DNA of 64,000 bases from DYRB01 sp963709645 (GCA_963709645.1 CAVPXP010000007.1:62001-126000), one strand, 5' to 3'; counted from the stretch's first letter, positions 18,277 to 26,837 are shown. Translations and numbers: made by a program. Notes: a model not told the origin generated them from the letters alone.

Positions 18277-19765
18277 TCAGTCGCCGCCGAGCCCAGGGTG
18301 CCGCCACACGCGACGGCCGTCCAGGACATACACGACGACCAGGAACAGGGCCAGCAGCAGAGTCCCGGTGACCGGCGCAGGCCAGGCGAGTCCGGTCACC
18401 AGGAGCCGGCTGGCCCCGTAGAGCGCGAGCCCGAGGGCGACGTAGCCCAGCACTCGCCGATAGGTCATAGGGCACCGGGTAGTACCTGCGACCCAGAGGT
18501 AGGACAGGGCGACCATGGTGCCGTAGCAGGCCAGGTGGGCCCAGGCCGCACCTACGTAGCCGTGGATCAGGCACCCACCAGAACAGAGGGCCACGGTGAC
18601 GGCGGACCCTGCCAGGGTGACCCAGGCCCCCATCAGGGTGCGGTCTGTGAGCTTGTACCAGATGGAGAGGTTGATGTAGACCCGAGCAGGAGGTTGGCCA
18701 GGAGCAGGATCAGGGACCACGTAACAGCCCCTCGCGGTAGTCTGCGCCGACGAAGTACTGGAACACGTCCAGGAACAGCGTAACCAGGAGGAAGAGGAAG
18801 ACGCAGCAGATGACGAACCAGTTGAGCACCAGGGCATAGGTGCGCCCCGCGTCCACCTCCTTGGCGTGGGCGAAGAAGAACGGCTCGCCCGCGTAGCGGA
18901 AGGCCTGGACAAAGAGCGTCATCAGCACCGAGAGCTTGTAGCAGGCGCTGTAGATACCAAGTTGCGCCATGTTGGTCGCGTCGTCGTAGGGCAGCAGGTA
19001 CTTGAGGGCCGCGCGGTCGAGCATCTCGTTGACGATTCCGGCGAGTCCGATGAGTACCATGGGGAGCGAGTAACGCATCAGGCGGCGCAACAGGACGCCA
19101 TCGAAGCCGCCCAGGGCCCCGCGCAGTTCCGGGGTCAGCAGCAGCAGCTTGAAGCCGCTGGCCGCGAGGTTGGCCAGGAAGACGTAGCCGACCCCGATGG
19201 CGGGGTCCCAGAGGACGCCGAACAGGGAGAGTGGGTCGGCCTCAAATGCCTGGCGGCAGAGCACGATGAAGAAGAGGTTGAGCCCAACGTTGGCGGCGAT
19301 CTCGGCCAGCTTGATCAGGGCGAAGCGCAGGGCTCGATTCTCCGCCCGCAGTCGTGCGAAGGCCACGGCGCCGACCGAGTCCAGGGCCAGGATGGCCGCA
19401 CACCACCAGATGTACTCCGGGTGCTCGGCGTAGCGCAGGATGTCCGCGATGGGTTGGCGGAACCAGGCCAGGGCCAGGAAAAAGGCGAGGTTCCCCAGGA
19501 GCAGGACGCGCAGGGTGGTCCCAAAGACCAGATCGGGGGACCACTCGCCTCCGGAGCGGAAGCGGAAATAGCCCGTCTCCAGGCCAAAGGTCAGCAGCAC
19601 GGCCAGGAAGCCCATGTAGGCGTATAGCTCCGCGACGACGCCGTACTCCGCAGGGGCGAAGGTATAGGTGAAGAGCGGCACCAGCAGGTAATTGAGAAAG
19701 CGCCCGAGGACGCTGCTCATGCCGTAGATGGCCGTCTGGGAGGCGAGGCGCTTGAGGGCGTTCAA
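18277..19765 (-). pseudogene. Polysaccharide flippase (Wzx/MATE-like), frameshifted near the C terminus
   Basis: The start is probably a TTG at 19765 giving (M)NALKRLASQTAIYGMSSVLG, the usual opening of polysaccharide biosynthesis flippases. About 12 hydrophobic segments follow, for example FLNYLLVPLFTYTF near residue 25. The frame is lost near 18715 and regained near 18690: the natural continuation LILLLANLLLGVYINLSIWY is spread over three frames. The protein then continues to a stop at 18277 with four more membrane segments. Pieced together it is about 495 residues, the normal family length. Such proteins flip lipid-linked oligosaccharides across the inner membrane during O-antigen, capsule or exopolysaccharide synthesis. 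No glycan gene cluster is adjacent. Indel errors are likely. Confidence 0.75.
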
Positions 19766-20138
19766 CTTGGACCTGCGTTGGCGATGGCGGGACGCGGCAC
19801 CGGATTGTATACCGGCCAAGTTTCCTGGGCGGCGAGGGCAGGGCCGTTTCGTTCCCGGGACGCCGTCCTGAGGCGGTTCTTGAGCCCTGTGACAGCCTGG
19901 ATGACAGCCGACAGGCACTCTGGCAACGGCTCAGCCATACTGCATCGGATCGAGAGGGTGGGGGTCTATCGAATAGCGTGGCCAATCTGGCCCAGAGGCT
20001 CGCCAACAGCGTCGCAGACATCCTGCGCGAGGTGGAGCCTGCAGCCGATCAAGAGGAAGTGCTTGTCGGGCACAGACTGGGCGGTCTGCCCGGTTATTCT
20101 GGTAGGGTACGCCGATCTGAAGCTATGGGACGCCCCCC
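19766..20138. other. Intergenic stretch with a possible short coding remnant
   Basis: About 370 bases lie between the divergent flippase and secreted-protein genes. The plus strand holds an open frame from about 19820 to 20142 whose last 85 codons (EPCDSLDDSRQALWQRLSHT, then NSVADILREVEPAADQEEVL) look protein-like. It has no ATG, GTG or TTG start in a sensible place. It may be a remnant or chance. Promoters for both neighbours are expected here. Confidence 0.3.
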
Positions 20139-20557
20139 ATGACCTCGCCCTGCCGCTTGTTTTGCCTCGTGTTAGTGGCGCTCGCCCCGACTCAGGTCGT
20201 CGGGACCGACATCGTCGCGTGCATCGTCGCCGATACCCAGAACAATTCGTCCTACTACGGCATGGCTACCACCGTGACCCGCCTCAAGTGTGAGTTCACC
20301 AACAAGGACTATTACCCGACCCTGCCGGAACTCTACCGTCAGGGCTGGCGGTTGATCCAGGTCCTTGGGGGGATCAAGCCCTGTCTCAGGGTACCCGAGG
20401 TCCTTCGCCGCTCTACCTGCTCGAACGTGAGGCTCCACAGGCGCCGCGCAACGCTTCACCGGCTACGGCCCCCCTTCCTGGCGCTGCGGCCGCTGCCAAG
20501 GTCCCGCAGGGCGCCGCCGCGCCCGCCTCAACCGAGAGGCCCCAGTCCGAGAGGTAG
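20139..20557 (+). pseudogene. Small secreted protein, frame broken in a G-run
   Basis: The protein begins with a signal peptide (MTSPCRLFCLVLVALAPTQV, cleavage expected after about residue 22). A short conserved-looking domain follows: IVADTQNNSSYYGMATTVTR, then CEFTNKDYYPTLPELYRQGW and RLIQVLGG. At a run of six G near 20368 the frame must change; the alternative frame continues with DQALSQGTRGPSPLYLLERE and an alanine/proline-rich tail ending at TAG 20555-20557. The other frame gives an arginine/proline-rich sequence that does not look like protein. The intact product would be about 139 residues and periplasmic or exported. The function is unknown. A homopolymer error is the simplest reason for the break. 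A terminator follows at 20617. Confidence 0.55.
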
Positions 20558-20616
20558 CGCCTTGGGGCGCAGGCCCAGTTTGCCGCCGGCCGCTCCGGCC
20601 ACGCCTTGGCGGAAAC

Positions 20617-20647
20617 AAAAAGGCCGGGCTTTCGCCCGGCCTTTTCG
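20617..20647. terminator. Bidirectional intrinsic terminator
   Basis: AAAAAGGCCGGGC, a TTTC loop and GCCCGGCCTTTT form a strong stem flanked by A and T runs on both sides. It separates the converging secreted-protein gene and hsp20 gene and can serve both. Confidence 0.85.
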
Positions 20648-20677
20648 ATGCTGAGACTCAGGTTAGGCGCCGAGCCT

Positions 20678-21142
20678 TCAGGCCGCCTTTACCTGGCCCT
20701 CGATCAGCTTGCCGCCCTCTTCTCGGCGGATCTCGATCTTGCGGGGCTTGACCGCTTCCGGGATCTCGCGAACCAGGTCGACGTGCAGCAGGCCATCCCT
20801 CATGCGGGCGTCTTCCACGCGGACATAGTCCGCAAGCTGGAATTGCCGCTCGAAGCTGCGGGTGGCAATGCCGCGGTACAGGTACTGGCGATCCGTGGCC
20901 TCCTCGTCCTCCTTCTTGGTGGCGGAGACGGTCAGGATGTTCTCCTTCACCTGAAGGTCGAGATCGCCCTCAGCGAAACCCGCAACCGCCATGGTGATGC
21001 GGTAGCGGTCCTCGCCGGTGACCTCGATATTGTAGGGCGGGTAGCCGCCGGCCTCCGCCCGATAGGCGGACTCCATGCTGGACGCCAGCCGATCGAACCC
21101 GATCATGGACCGGAACAGGGGCGAGAAGTCGATGGTTGTCAT
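20678..21142 (-). CDS. ibpA: Small heat-shock protein (Hsp20, IbpA-like)
   Basis: The 154-residue protein binds unfolding proteins without ATP and holds them for refolding. The alpha-crystallin domain spans about residues 35-135, with YPPYNIEVTGEDRYRITMAV, AGFAEGDLDLQV, and FERQFQLADYV, and the ending RKIEI matches the IxI-type C-terminal anchor. The N-terminal TIDFSPLFRSMIGFDRL is the IbpA/IbpB signature. I chose the ATG read from 21142 because the GGAGG is then about 8 bases upstream and the family start (M-x-x-x-D-F-S-P-L) is reproduced; earlier TTG and ATG codons are too close to the SD. The SD is buried in a ROSE-type hairpin and a sigma-32-like element lies upstream, so heat control at two levels is expected. 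Confidence 0.92.
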   Translation of the reverse strand: MTTIDFSPLFRSMIGFDRLASSMESAYRAEAGGYPPYNIEVTGEDRYRITMAVAGFAEGDLDLQVKENILTVSATKKEDEEATDRQYLYRGIATRSFERQFQLADYVRVEDARMRDGLLHVDLVREIPEAVKPRKIEIRREEGGKLIEGQVKAA

Positions 21143-21145
21143 GGA

Positions 21146-21225
21146 CATATCCTCCAAATGAGCAATATGAAACAGAGTGCGTTCCGAAGAACCGCGTTCG
21201 CGCAGGCCCCAAGCGGGCGCCTGCG
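21146..21225 (-). promoter_or_regulatory. ROSE-type RNA thermometer in the hsp20 leader
   Basis: On the minus strand the leader folds into three hairpins: 21201-21225 (CGCAGGC with GCCTGCG), 21181-21192 (GTTC-TTCG-GAAC) and 21146-21169. The last reads CATATTGCT, a loop CATTTGG, and AGGATATG. UUGCU pairs with the SD AGGA, leaving a bulged G, and the stem continues through UAUA and the outer C-G pair, eight pairs in all. A U(U/C)GCU motif facing the SD with one bulged G is the defining feature of ROSE elements, which melt at heat-shock temperature and free the SD. The pairing is read directly from the sequence. Confidence 0.8.
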
Positions 21226-21229
21226 TTAT

Positions 21230-21263
21230 GTAAAGTAGTTCCCGTTGCGGACGGATTCAAGGG
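21230..21263 (-). promoter_or_regulatory. Possible sigma-32 (heat-shock) promoter of hsp20
   Basis: The minus strand has CCCTTGAA at 21256-21263, a perfect match to the RpoH -35 consensus CTTGAA. The -10 side (expected CCCCAT about 13-15 bases on) is poor. The position, just before the ROSE leader, is right for hsp20. Confidence 0.45.
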
Positions 21264-21401
21264 ACAGCCTTTGGGTTTTTGTGGGCATCCTTGCCATCGC
21301 GTACGCGGCGCTCTGGGCGATGGACTGGTGGTCGGCAGGCGGGTACATGGGTTTATACTTGGCACGGATTCCGCGGCTTTCCACCGACTGGGGGTTGCCC
21401 G

Positions 21402-23204
21402 ATGAGCGCCACGACACCTACGGGGGTGACCGATCTGGTCGCCGCCTCCCTGACCCACCTCGGGCGTAACCCCGAGTACCTTCTCCAGCACCTGATCGAG
21501 GTCCAGCGGCACTGCTCCTGCGTCCCGGACGAGGCGGTTGAGGCCCTGGCCTCGGCCCTCGACGTGACCCGCACCCAGGTCCGCGCAGCCATCCGGTTCT
21601 ACGCCTTCCTGCACGAGACGCCGCGGGGTGCGTTCGACATCCTGCTGAGCGATAACATCACCGACCGCATGTTGGGTAATCGGCGCCTGCTGAGGCTCTT
21701 GTGTGAGCGACTGGGCGTGCAGCCCGGCGTCCCGCGGCCCGACGGTCGGGTGACGGTAAGCCTGACCTCTTGCACCGGCATGTGCGATCAGGCGCCCGCC
21801 CTGCTGGTCAACGGCACCGCCGTCACCCGGCTCGATGCGGCCCGGATGGACCGCATCGCCGACCTGGTGGAGCAGGGCACCCCGTTGCCACGCTGGCCGG
21901 GCGACTTCTTCCAGGTCGACGACAACGTCCGCCGCCCTGGGCTGCTCCTCAGCAACCCGGCGACCGATGCCTCCGGACTGCGGGGCTTGCTGGCCAAGGG
22001 CCCGTCCGGGGCCTTGGCTGAGTTGGAGCGCTCAGGGCTGCGGGGGCGCGGCGGCGCAGGTTTCACCACGGCGCTCAAGTGGAAGTTCTGTCGCGAGGCG
22101 GCGGGGGATGAACGCTTCGTGGTCTGCAACGCCGACGAGGGTGAACCCGGTACCTTCAAGGACCGGGTGTTGCTGACCTCCTACGCGGACTTGGTGATCG
22201 AGGGCATGACCATCTGCGCCCGGGTCATCGGGGCCAAGCAGGGCTTTCTGTACCTGCGCGGTGAATATCTGTACCTGCGCGAGTATCTCGAATCGGTTCT
22301 GGCCCGGCGGCGCCTCGACGGCCTCCTGGGCCGGGACATCCTGGCCGAGCCGGGCTTCGACTTCGACATCGACATTCACCTGGGTGCCGGGGCCTATATC
22401 TGCGGCGAGGAGTCGGCCCTCATCGAGTCCCTGGAGGGCAAGCGCGGCGTGACCCGCAAGCGCCCGCCTTTCCCGGTCACCAGCGGCTATCAGGGCCGCC
22501 CGACCGTGGTCAACAATGTCGAGACCTTCCTCGCCGCTGCCCGCATCGTCCAGTGGGGCGGCTTCTGGTTCCGCGGCGAGGGGACGGACAAGTCCGCCGG
22601 CAGCAAGATCCTCAGCGTCAGCGGCGATTGCCGCCACCCGGGGGTGTACGAGTACCCGTTCGGCACCCCGGTGCACCAGGTCCTGACCGACTGCGGGGCC
22701 GAACACACCCAGGCGGTGCAGATTTCCGGGGCCGCCGGCGCCACCTTGGGCCCGGCCGAGTTCGACCGCATCATCGCCTACGAGGACCTGCCTACCGCCG
22801 GGTCCTTCATGGTCTTCGACCAGAGCCGGGACATGCTCGACATGGTGCGCAACTTCGCCGCCTTCTTCGCCCACGAGTCCTGCGGCTTCTGCACTCCCTG
22901 CCGGGTCGGCTCCGCCCTGTTACGCGACTTGGTGGAAAAGGTCGCGGCGGGGCAGGGGTCCCGCCACGACCTTGCGGAGCTGCGCCACATCGGCGCCGTG
23001 ATGCGCAATGCGAGTTACTGCGGCCTGGGGCACACGGCCCCTAACCACATCCTAAACACCCTGGACAAGTTCCCGCAGGCCTGGGAGCGGCATCTGCGCA
23101 GCACCGACTACACCCCATCCTTCGACCTGGATGCGGCCCTCTCCGAGGCCCGGGCGCTCACTGGGCGCAACGACGCCGCCGCCCACCTGGAGGCAGAGGC
23201 ATGA
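21402..23204 (+). CDS. hoxF: NAD-reducing hydrogenase diaphorase subunit HoxF (NuoE-NuoF type)
   Basis: The 600-residue protein oxidises NADH or reduces NAD+ as the flavin half of the soluble bidirectional hydrogenase. Residues 1-160 form a NuoE-like domain with CSCVPDEAVEALA and SCTGMC near residues 123-128, although the four-cysteine [2Fe-2S] set looks incomplete. Residues 190-600 are NuoF-like: GRGGAGF near 215-221 (FMN/NADH), CNADEGEPGTFKDR, GAGAYICGEESALIESLEGK and ESCGFCTPCRVGS near residue 492 for the [4Fe-4S] cluster. The ATG at 21402 gives the family's usual length of about 600; in-frame upstream codons are not protein-like. Its stop overlaps hoxU by 4 bp. The order F-U-Y-H-W without hoxE matches the Hox2 type. 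Confidence 0.95.
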   Translation: MSATTPTGVTDLVAASLTHLGRNPEYLLQHLIEVQRHCSCVPDEAVEALASALDVTRTQVRAAIRFYAFLHETPRGAFDILLSDNITDRMLGNRRLLRLLCERLGVQPGVPRPDGRVTVSLTSCTGMCDQAPALLVNGTAVTRLDAARMDRIADLVEQGTPLPRWPGDFFQVDDNVRRPGLLLSNPATDASGLRGLLAKGPSGALAELERSGLRGRGGAGFTTALKWKFCREAAGDERFVVCNADEGEPGTFKDRVLLTSYADLVIEGMTICARVIGAKQGFLYLRGEYLYLREYLESVLARRRLDGLLGRDILAEPGFDFDIDIHLGAGAYICGEESALIESLEGKRGVTRKRPPFPVTSGYQGRPTVVNNVETFLAAARIVQWGGFWFRGEGTDKSAGSKILSVSGDCRHPGVYEYPFGTPVHQVLTDCGAEHTQAVQISGAAGATLGPAEFDRIIAYEDLPTAGSFMVFDQSRDMLDMVRNFAAFFAHESCGFCTPCRVGSALLRDLVEKVAAGQGSRHDLAELRHIGAVMRNASYCGLGHTAPNHILNTLDKFPQAWERHLRSTDYTPSFDLDAALSEARALTGRNDAAAHLEAEA

Positions 23205-23923
23205 ACATTGCGACGACGATCCAACTGGACGGCCAGACCATCCCCTTCACTAGCGGCCAGACCATCATGGACGCGGCCCTGGCGGCCGGCGTCTACATCC
23301 CGCACCTGTGCCACAACCCGGAGTTCGCCCCCCACGGGAGCTGTCGGGTGTGCGTGGTTGGCGTCGGCGGGCGGCACGTCTCCGCCTGCACCGCCCCGGC
23401 GGCGGCTGGCATGGTGGTCGACAACGCCAGCGACGAGATTCAGGGCCTGCGCCGGGCCGTGCTGCAGATGCTCTTCGTGGAGGGCAACCACGTCTGCCCG
23501 GGCTGCGAAAAGAGCGGTGCCTGCCAGCTCCAGGCGGTGGCCTACTGGGTCGGCATGCTCAATCCGCACTTCACCCACTTCTTCCCGCGCCGGGAACTGG
23601 ATGCCTCCCACCCCGACTTCGTCATCGACTTCAACCGTTGCATCCTCTGCGAGCTGTGCGTGCGCGCCAGCCGCGACGTGGACGGCAAGCGGGTGTTTGC
23701 CATCAGCGGGCGCGGCCTGGACAGCCACTTGGTGATCGACTCCGAGTCCGGAAGGCTCGGCGACAGCCGCTTCGCCGCCAGCGACCGCGCCGCCCATGTC
23801 TGTCCGGTCGGGGCCATCCTGCCCAAGACCCGTGCCTATGCCGCCCCCATCGGCCAGCGCCTCTACGACCGCGAGCCCATCAGCCAGGTGGGCGATGTGG
23901 CCGCCAACGAAGGGAGGGGCTAG
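23201..23923 (+). CDS. hoxU: NAD-reducing hydrogenase diaphorase subunit HoxU
   Basis: The 240-residue protein carries electrons between the HoxF flavin and the hydrogenase dimer. It follows the NuoG N-terminal plan: a [2Fe-2S] ferredoxin domain with HLCHNPEFAPHGSCRVCVV and a fourth cysteine in SACTAPA; then the His-Cys cluster NHVCPGCEKSGACQLQ near residues 97-112; then NRCILCELCVRAS and a last CPVGAIL for a [4Fe-4S] cluster. Later NuoG domains are absent, as expected for HoxU. The ATG overlaps the hoxF stop (ATGA), which indicates translational coupling. The gene ends 3 bp before hoxY. Confidence 0.95.
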   Translation: MNIATTIQLDGQTIPFTSGQTIMDAALAAGVYIPHLCHNPEFAPHGSCRVCVVGVGGRHVSACTAPAAAGMVVDNASDEIQGLRRAVLQMLFVEGNHVCPGCEKSGACQLQAVAYWVGMLNPHFTHFFPRRELDASHPDFVIDFNRCILCELCVRASRDVDGKRVFAISGRGLDSHLVIDSESGRLGDSRFAASDRAAHVCPVGAILPKTRAYAAPIGQRLYDREPISQVGDVAANEGRG

Positions 23924-23926
23924 GCC

Positions 23927-24466
23927 ATGGCCGAGAAGCTCAAGGTTGCCACCGCATCCCTGGCCGGCTGCTTTGGCTGCCACATGTCCATCCTCGACAT
24001 CGACGAGCGCATCCTGCAACTGGTGGAGCTGGTGGAGTTCGACCGCAGTCCCATCACCGACATCAAGGCCGTCGGTCCCTGCGATCTGGGCATCCTTGAG
24101 GGCGGCGTGTGCAATTCCGAGAACGTCGAGGTGCTGCGCGAGTTTCGCCGCCACTGCAAGATCCTGGTGGCCATGGGGGCCTGCGCGGTCAATGGCGGCA
24201 TCCCCGCCATGCGCAATCAGTTCACCGTCAAGGATTGCCTGGAGGAGTCCTATGTCCATGGGGTCGGGCTCCACAACCCGGGTATCCCCAACGACCCGGA
24301 GATTCCGCTCCTGCTCAACAAGGTCCATCCGTTGCATGAGGTGGTGAAGATCGATTACTTCTTGCCCGGCTGTCCGCCCACGGCGGACGCCATCTGGACC
24401 TTCCTCACAGAGCTGTTGGCCGGCAAACCCATTAGTTTCCCCTACACCCAGATCCACTACGACTGA
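23927..24466 (+). CDS. hoxY: [NiFe] hydrogenase small subunit HoxY
   Basis: The 179-residue protein is the small subunit that holds the proximal [4Fe-4S] cluster next to the HoxH active site. Its cysteine ligands are visible: ASLAGCFGCHMS near residues 11-22, GACAVNGG near 84, and FLPGCPPTADAIW near 142. There is no Tat signal, consistent with a cytoplasmic enzyme. It is placed directly after hoxU and before hoxH, separated from hoxH by 83 bp that contain a stem-loop. Length and motif spacing match the family. Confidence 0.95.
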   Translation: MAEKLKVATASLAGCFGCHMSILDIDERILQLVELVEFDRSPITDIKAVGPCDLGILEGGVCNSENVEVLREFRRHCKILVAMGACAVNGGIPAMRNQFTVKDCLEESYVHGVGLHNPGIPNDPEIPLLLNKVHPLHEVVKIDYFLPGCPPTADAIWTFLTELLAGKPISFPYTQIHYD

Positions 24467-24470
24467 TCGT

Positions 24471-24488
24471 AAGGCGCTGTCGCGCCTT
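24471..24488 (+). other. Stem-loop between hoxY and hoxH
   Basis: AAGGCGC and GCGCCTT form a perfect seven-base stem with a four-base loop (TGTC), five bases after the hoxY stop, followed by TTCGATTT. The T-run is weak, so it may be a partial terminator or an mRNA stability element that sets the hoxY to hoxH ratio. Confidence 0.4.
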
Positions 24489-24549
24489 TCGATTTGACGA
24501 AGCGTCGAGTTCCTCGTTCCCAGGAAGGGGCGCCGAGAAGAGGTTGAAT

Positions 24550-26037
24550 ATGACTAGCACACTCGAAACCGCCAGCCACCCCGAGGCCCTGAAGCGCGTC
24601 TGCATCGAGCCCGTCACTCGGGTCGAGGGCCACGGCAAGGTCACCCTGCTGCTGGACGAGGACAACCAGATCCGTCAGGCGAGGCTGCACATCGTCGAGT
24701 TTCGCGGCTTCGAGAAGTTCATCCAAGGCCGGCCCTACTGGGAACTGCCGGTCTTGGTGCAGCGCCTGTGTGGCATCTGCCCGGTGAGCCACCACCTGGC
24801 CGCCGCCAAGGCGACCGACCAGCTCGTCGGGGTGGACCAACTCACCCCAACGGCGGAGAAGGTCCGCCGACTCATGCACTATGGGCAGACGCTCCAGTCC
24901 CATGCCCTGCACTTCTTCCACCTGTCCTCCCCGGACCTGCTGTTCGGCTTCGACGACGCGGTGCGCCACCGCAACATCGTGGGGGTTATCCAGGACCACC
25001 CGGACATCGCCAGGCAGGGCGTGCTGCTGCGCAAATTCGGCCAGGAGGTCATCCGCGTCACCGCCGGCAAGCGCATCCACGGGACCGGGGCCGTCCCCGG
25101 CGGGGTCAACAAGGCCGTATCCGCGGAGGAACGCGACTACCTGCTGGCGGACATCGAACAGATGATCCAATGGAGCCAGGCGGCCGTGGGGCTCATGCGC
25201 AAGGTCTACCTGGCCAACGCCGACTACCATCGGCAGTTTGGTCGGGTCGAGGCGAACACCCTGTCCCTGACCGGTCCCGGCGGTGCCCTGGAGCTGTACC
25301 ACGGCGGCCTGCGCGCCCGGGACCCGGCCGGTGGGACCATCTTCGACCAGGTCGACTACTGCGACTACGAGCAGCACCTGCGCGAGGGGGTGAAATCCTG
25401 GAGCTACATGAAGTTCCCCTTCATTGACAAGCTGGGGCCCGATCTCGGCTGGTATCGGGTCGGTCCCCTGGCCCGGATCAACAATTGCGACCGGATCGAT
25501 ACCCCCCTGGCCGAGGCCGAGCGTCAGCGTTTCATGGCGGAGGGGGAGGGTGGCCGGCCCGCTCAGGGGGCCCTCGCTTACCACTGGGCCAGGCTTATCG
25601 AACTGCTTTATTGCGCCGAGGCCATCCAGAACCTGCTCCACGACCCGGACATCGGCGGCGGCGAGCTTCAGCTCCGCGGGGAGCTGCGGACCAAGGGCAT
25701 CGGTGTGGTCGAGGCCCCGCGCGGGACACTCTTCCACCACTACGAAGTCGATAGTGATGGTCTGGTCACCAAGGCCAACCTGATCGTCTCGACCACCAAC
25801 AACAACCAGGCCATGAACGAGTCCATCCGCCAGGTGGCGGCCGAGTACCTCAGTGGGCGGGAGTTGACCGAGCCGCTACTCAACCAAATCGAGGTGGCTA
25901 TCCGCGCCTACGATCCGTGCCTGTCCTGCGCGACCCATGCCGTGGGAAAGATGCCGCTGGAGCTGACACTGGTGGACGCCGCCGGCCTGGTGCTCGACCG
26001 GATCGAGCAAGGCCCGACCGGGGAGGTCCGGCGCTGA
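24550..26037 (+). CDS. hoxH: [NiFe] hydrogenase large subunit HoxH
   Basis: The 495-residue protein holds the NiFe(CN)2CO active site. The first nickel-binding motif, RLCGICPVSHH, lies near residues 73-83; the second, DPCLSCATH, lies near residues 455-463. The sequence after the final histidine (AVGKMPLELTLV and about 20 more residues) is the C-terminal peptide removed by HoxW once nickel is inserted. EPVTRVEGHG near the N terminus is the L0-type motif. I start at the ATG at 24550; an in-frame TTG six bases earlier is possible. Its stop overlaps the presumed start of hoxW. With hoxFUY it forms a complete bidirectional hydrogenase. Confidence 0.95.
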   Translation: MTSTLETASHPEALKRVCIEPVTRVEGHGKVTLLLDEDNQIRQARLHIVEFRGFEKFIQGRPYWELPVLVQRLCGICPVSHHLAAAKATDQLVGVDQLTPTAEKVRRLMHYGQTLQSHALHFFHLSSPDLLFGFDDAVRHRNIVGVIQDHPDIARQGVLLRKFGQEVIRVTAGKRIHGTGAVPGGVNKAVSAEERDYLLADIEQMIQWSQAAVGLMRKVYLANADYHRQFGRVEANTLSLTGPGGALELYHGGLRARDPAGGTIFDQVDYCDYEQHLREGVKSWSYMKFPFIDKLGPDLGWYRVGPLARINNCDRIDTPLAEAERQRFMAEGEGGRPAQGALAYHWARLIELLYCAEAIQNLLHDPDIGGGELQLRGELRTKGIGVVEAPRGTLFHHYEVDSDGLVTKANLIVSTTNNNQAMNESIRQVAAEYLSGRELTEPLLNQIEVAIRAYDPCLSCATHAVGKMPLELTLVDAAGLVLDRIEQGPTGEVRR

Positions 26038-26519
26038 GCTGGAGTCCCGGACGCCCGAGGCCCATCCTGGTCCTTGCCTGCGGCAACCCGTCGCGCGGCG
26101 ATGACGCCCTTGGCCCGGCGCTGCTGGAGCGTCTGGAGAGGTGCCAGGCCGGGGGGGGCCTCGTGGACTGCGAGCTTCTTACGGATTTTCAGCTCCAGGT
26201 GGAGCATGCGCTGGATCTGGTCGGGCGGGACCTGGTGATCTTCGTCGACGCGAGTCTCGCCGGGCCGGAGCCTTACGCCTTTACCCCTGTCACCCCCGAG
26301 ATCGACCTGACCTACAGCACCCACGTCATGACCCCGGGGGCCGTGCTGCGCGTCCACGCCCAGATTGGTCCCGACATGGCCCCCGCGCCTGCCCCGACGG
26401 CCTGGCTACTCGCCGTCCGGGGCTATCGATTTGACTTGGGTGAAGCGCTGTCCAGAGGCGCGCGCGCCAACCTGGATGCTGCGGGCGACTTCATCGAGGC
26501 TTATCTTAAGGAGCGGTAG
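26034..26519 (+). CDS. hoxW: HoxH maturation endopeptidase HoxW
   Basis: The protein, about 161 residues, is a hydrogenase maturation protease of the HyaD/HycI fold. It has LACGNPSRGDDALGPALLERL near the N terminus (the GN-x-x-R-x-DD-G-G/P metal-sensing motif), a DAS motif near residue 77 and STHVMTPGAVL near residue 98. It removes the HoxH C-terminal peptide. No ATG, GTG or TTG is available: the frame is open upstream only through hoxH. The most likely start is a CTG at 26034 overlapping the hoxH stop, with GGGGAGG seven bases upstream. The rare start, or a small sequence error, should be noted. The gene closes the hoxFUYHW operon. Confidence 0.85.
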   Translation: MSWSPGRPRPILVLACGNPSRGDDALGPALLERLERCQAGGGLVDCELLTDFQLQVEHALDLVGRDLVIFVDASLAGPEPYAFTPVTPEIDLTYSTHVMTPGAVLRVHAQIGPDMAPAPAPTAWLLAVRGYRFDLGEALSRGARANLDAAGDFIEAYLKER

Positions 26520-26552
26520 GCGGGTGCCGCAACCGTCCCAGCCCGCCCTTGG

Positions 26553-26837
26553 TCAGCGGCCCTGGGCGCAGGCCGACAGGCAGACAAACACATCCAACAT
26601 CTCGTCCGAGAAGTGGTCGGGGTCCGCCCCGAAGATGGGGATCTGGATCACCTCGTTGCTGCGGTGAGAGGCGTTTCCATACTGGTCCGCCTGGATGTCA
26701 GGAAGGCCCCCACGCCGCTCCAGGACCAGCATCCCCTCGTCGGCGAGTACCTCCACCAAGCGGCAGGTACCGCCGAGGTACTCGCAATCCCGTCCGATCA
26801 GGCCCCGCAGCCGATCGAAGAAACTATCGTCTGTCAT
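26553..26837 (-). CDS. Conserved hypothetical protein
   Basis: The 94-residue product (MTDDSFFDRLRGLIGRDCEY...) has a core that looks like a small beta-rich domain, with LGGTCRLVEVLADEGMLVLE near residues 20-40 and a C-terminal helix containing two cysteines. There is no signal peptide. The start could also be a GTG two codons earlier. It converges with hoxW, with about 33 bp between the stops, so it is not part of the hydrogenase operon. I know similar short proteins in gammaproteobacteria only as hypothetical. Confidence 0.6.
   Translation of the reverse strand: MTDDSFFDRLRGLIGRDCEYLGGTCRLVEVLADEGMLVLERRGGLPDIQADQYGNASHRSNEVIQIPIFGADPDHFSDEMLDVFVCLSACAQGR

Noticed and set aside
21340..21401. 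Sigma-54 promoter TTGGCACGGATTCCGC upstream of hoxF
   Set aside because: The spacing between the GG and GC elements is one base too long compared with the consensus, so I do not claim it.
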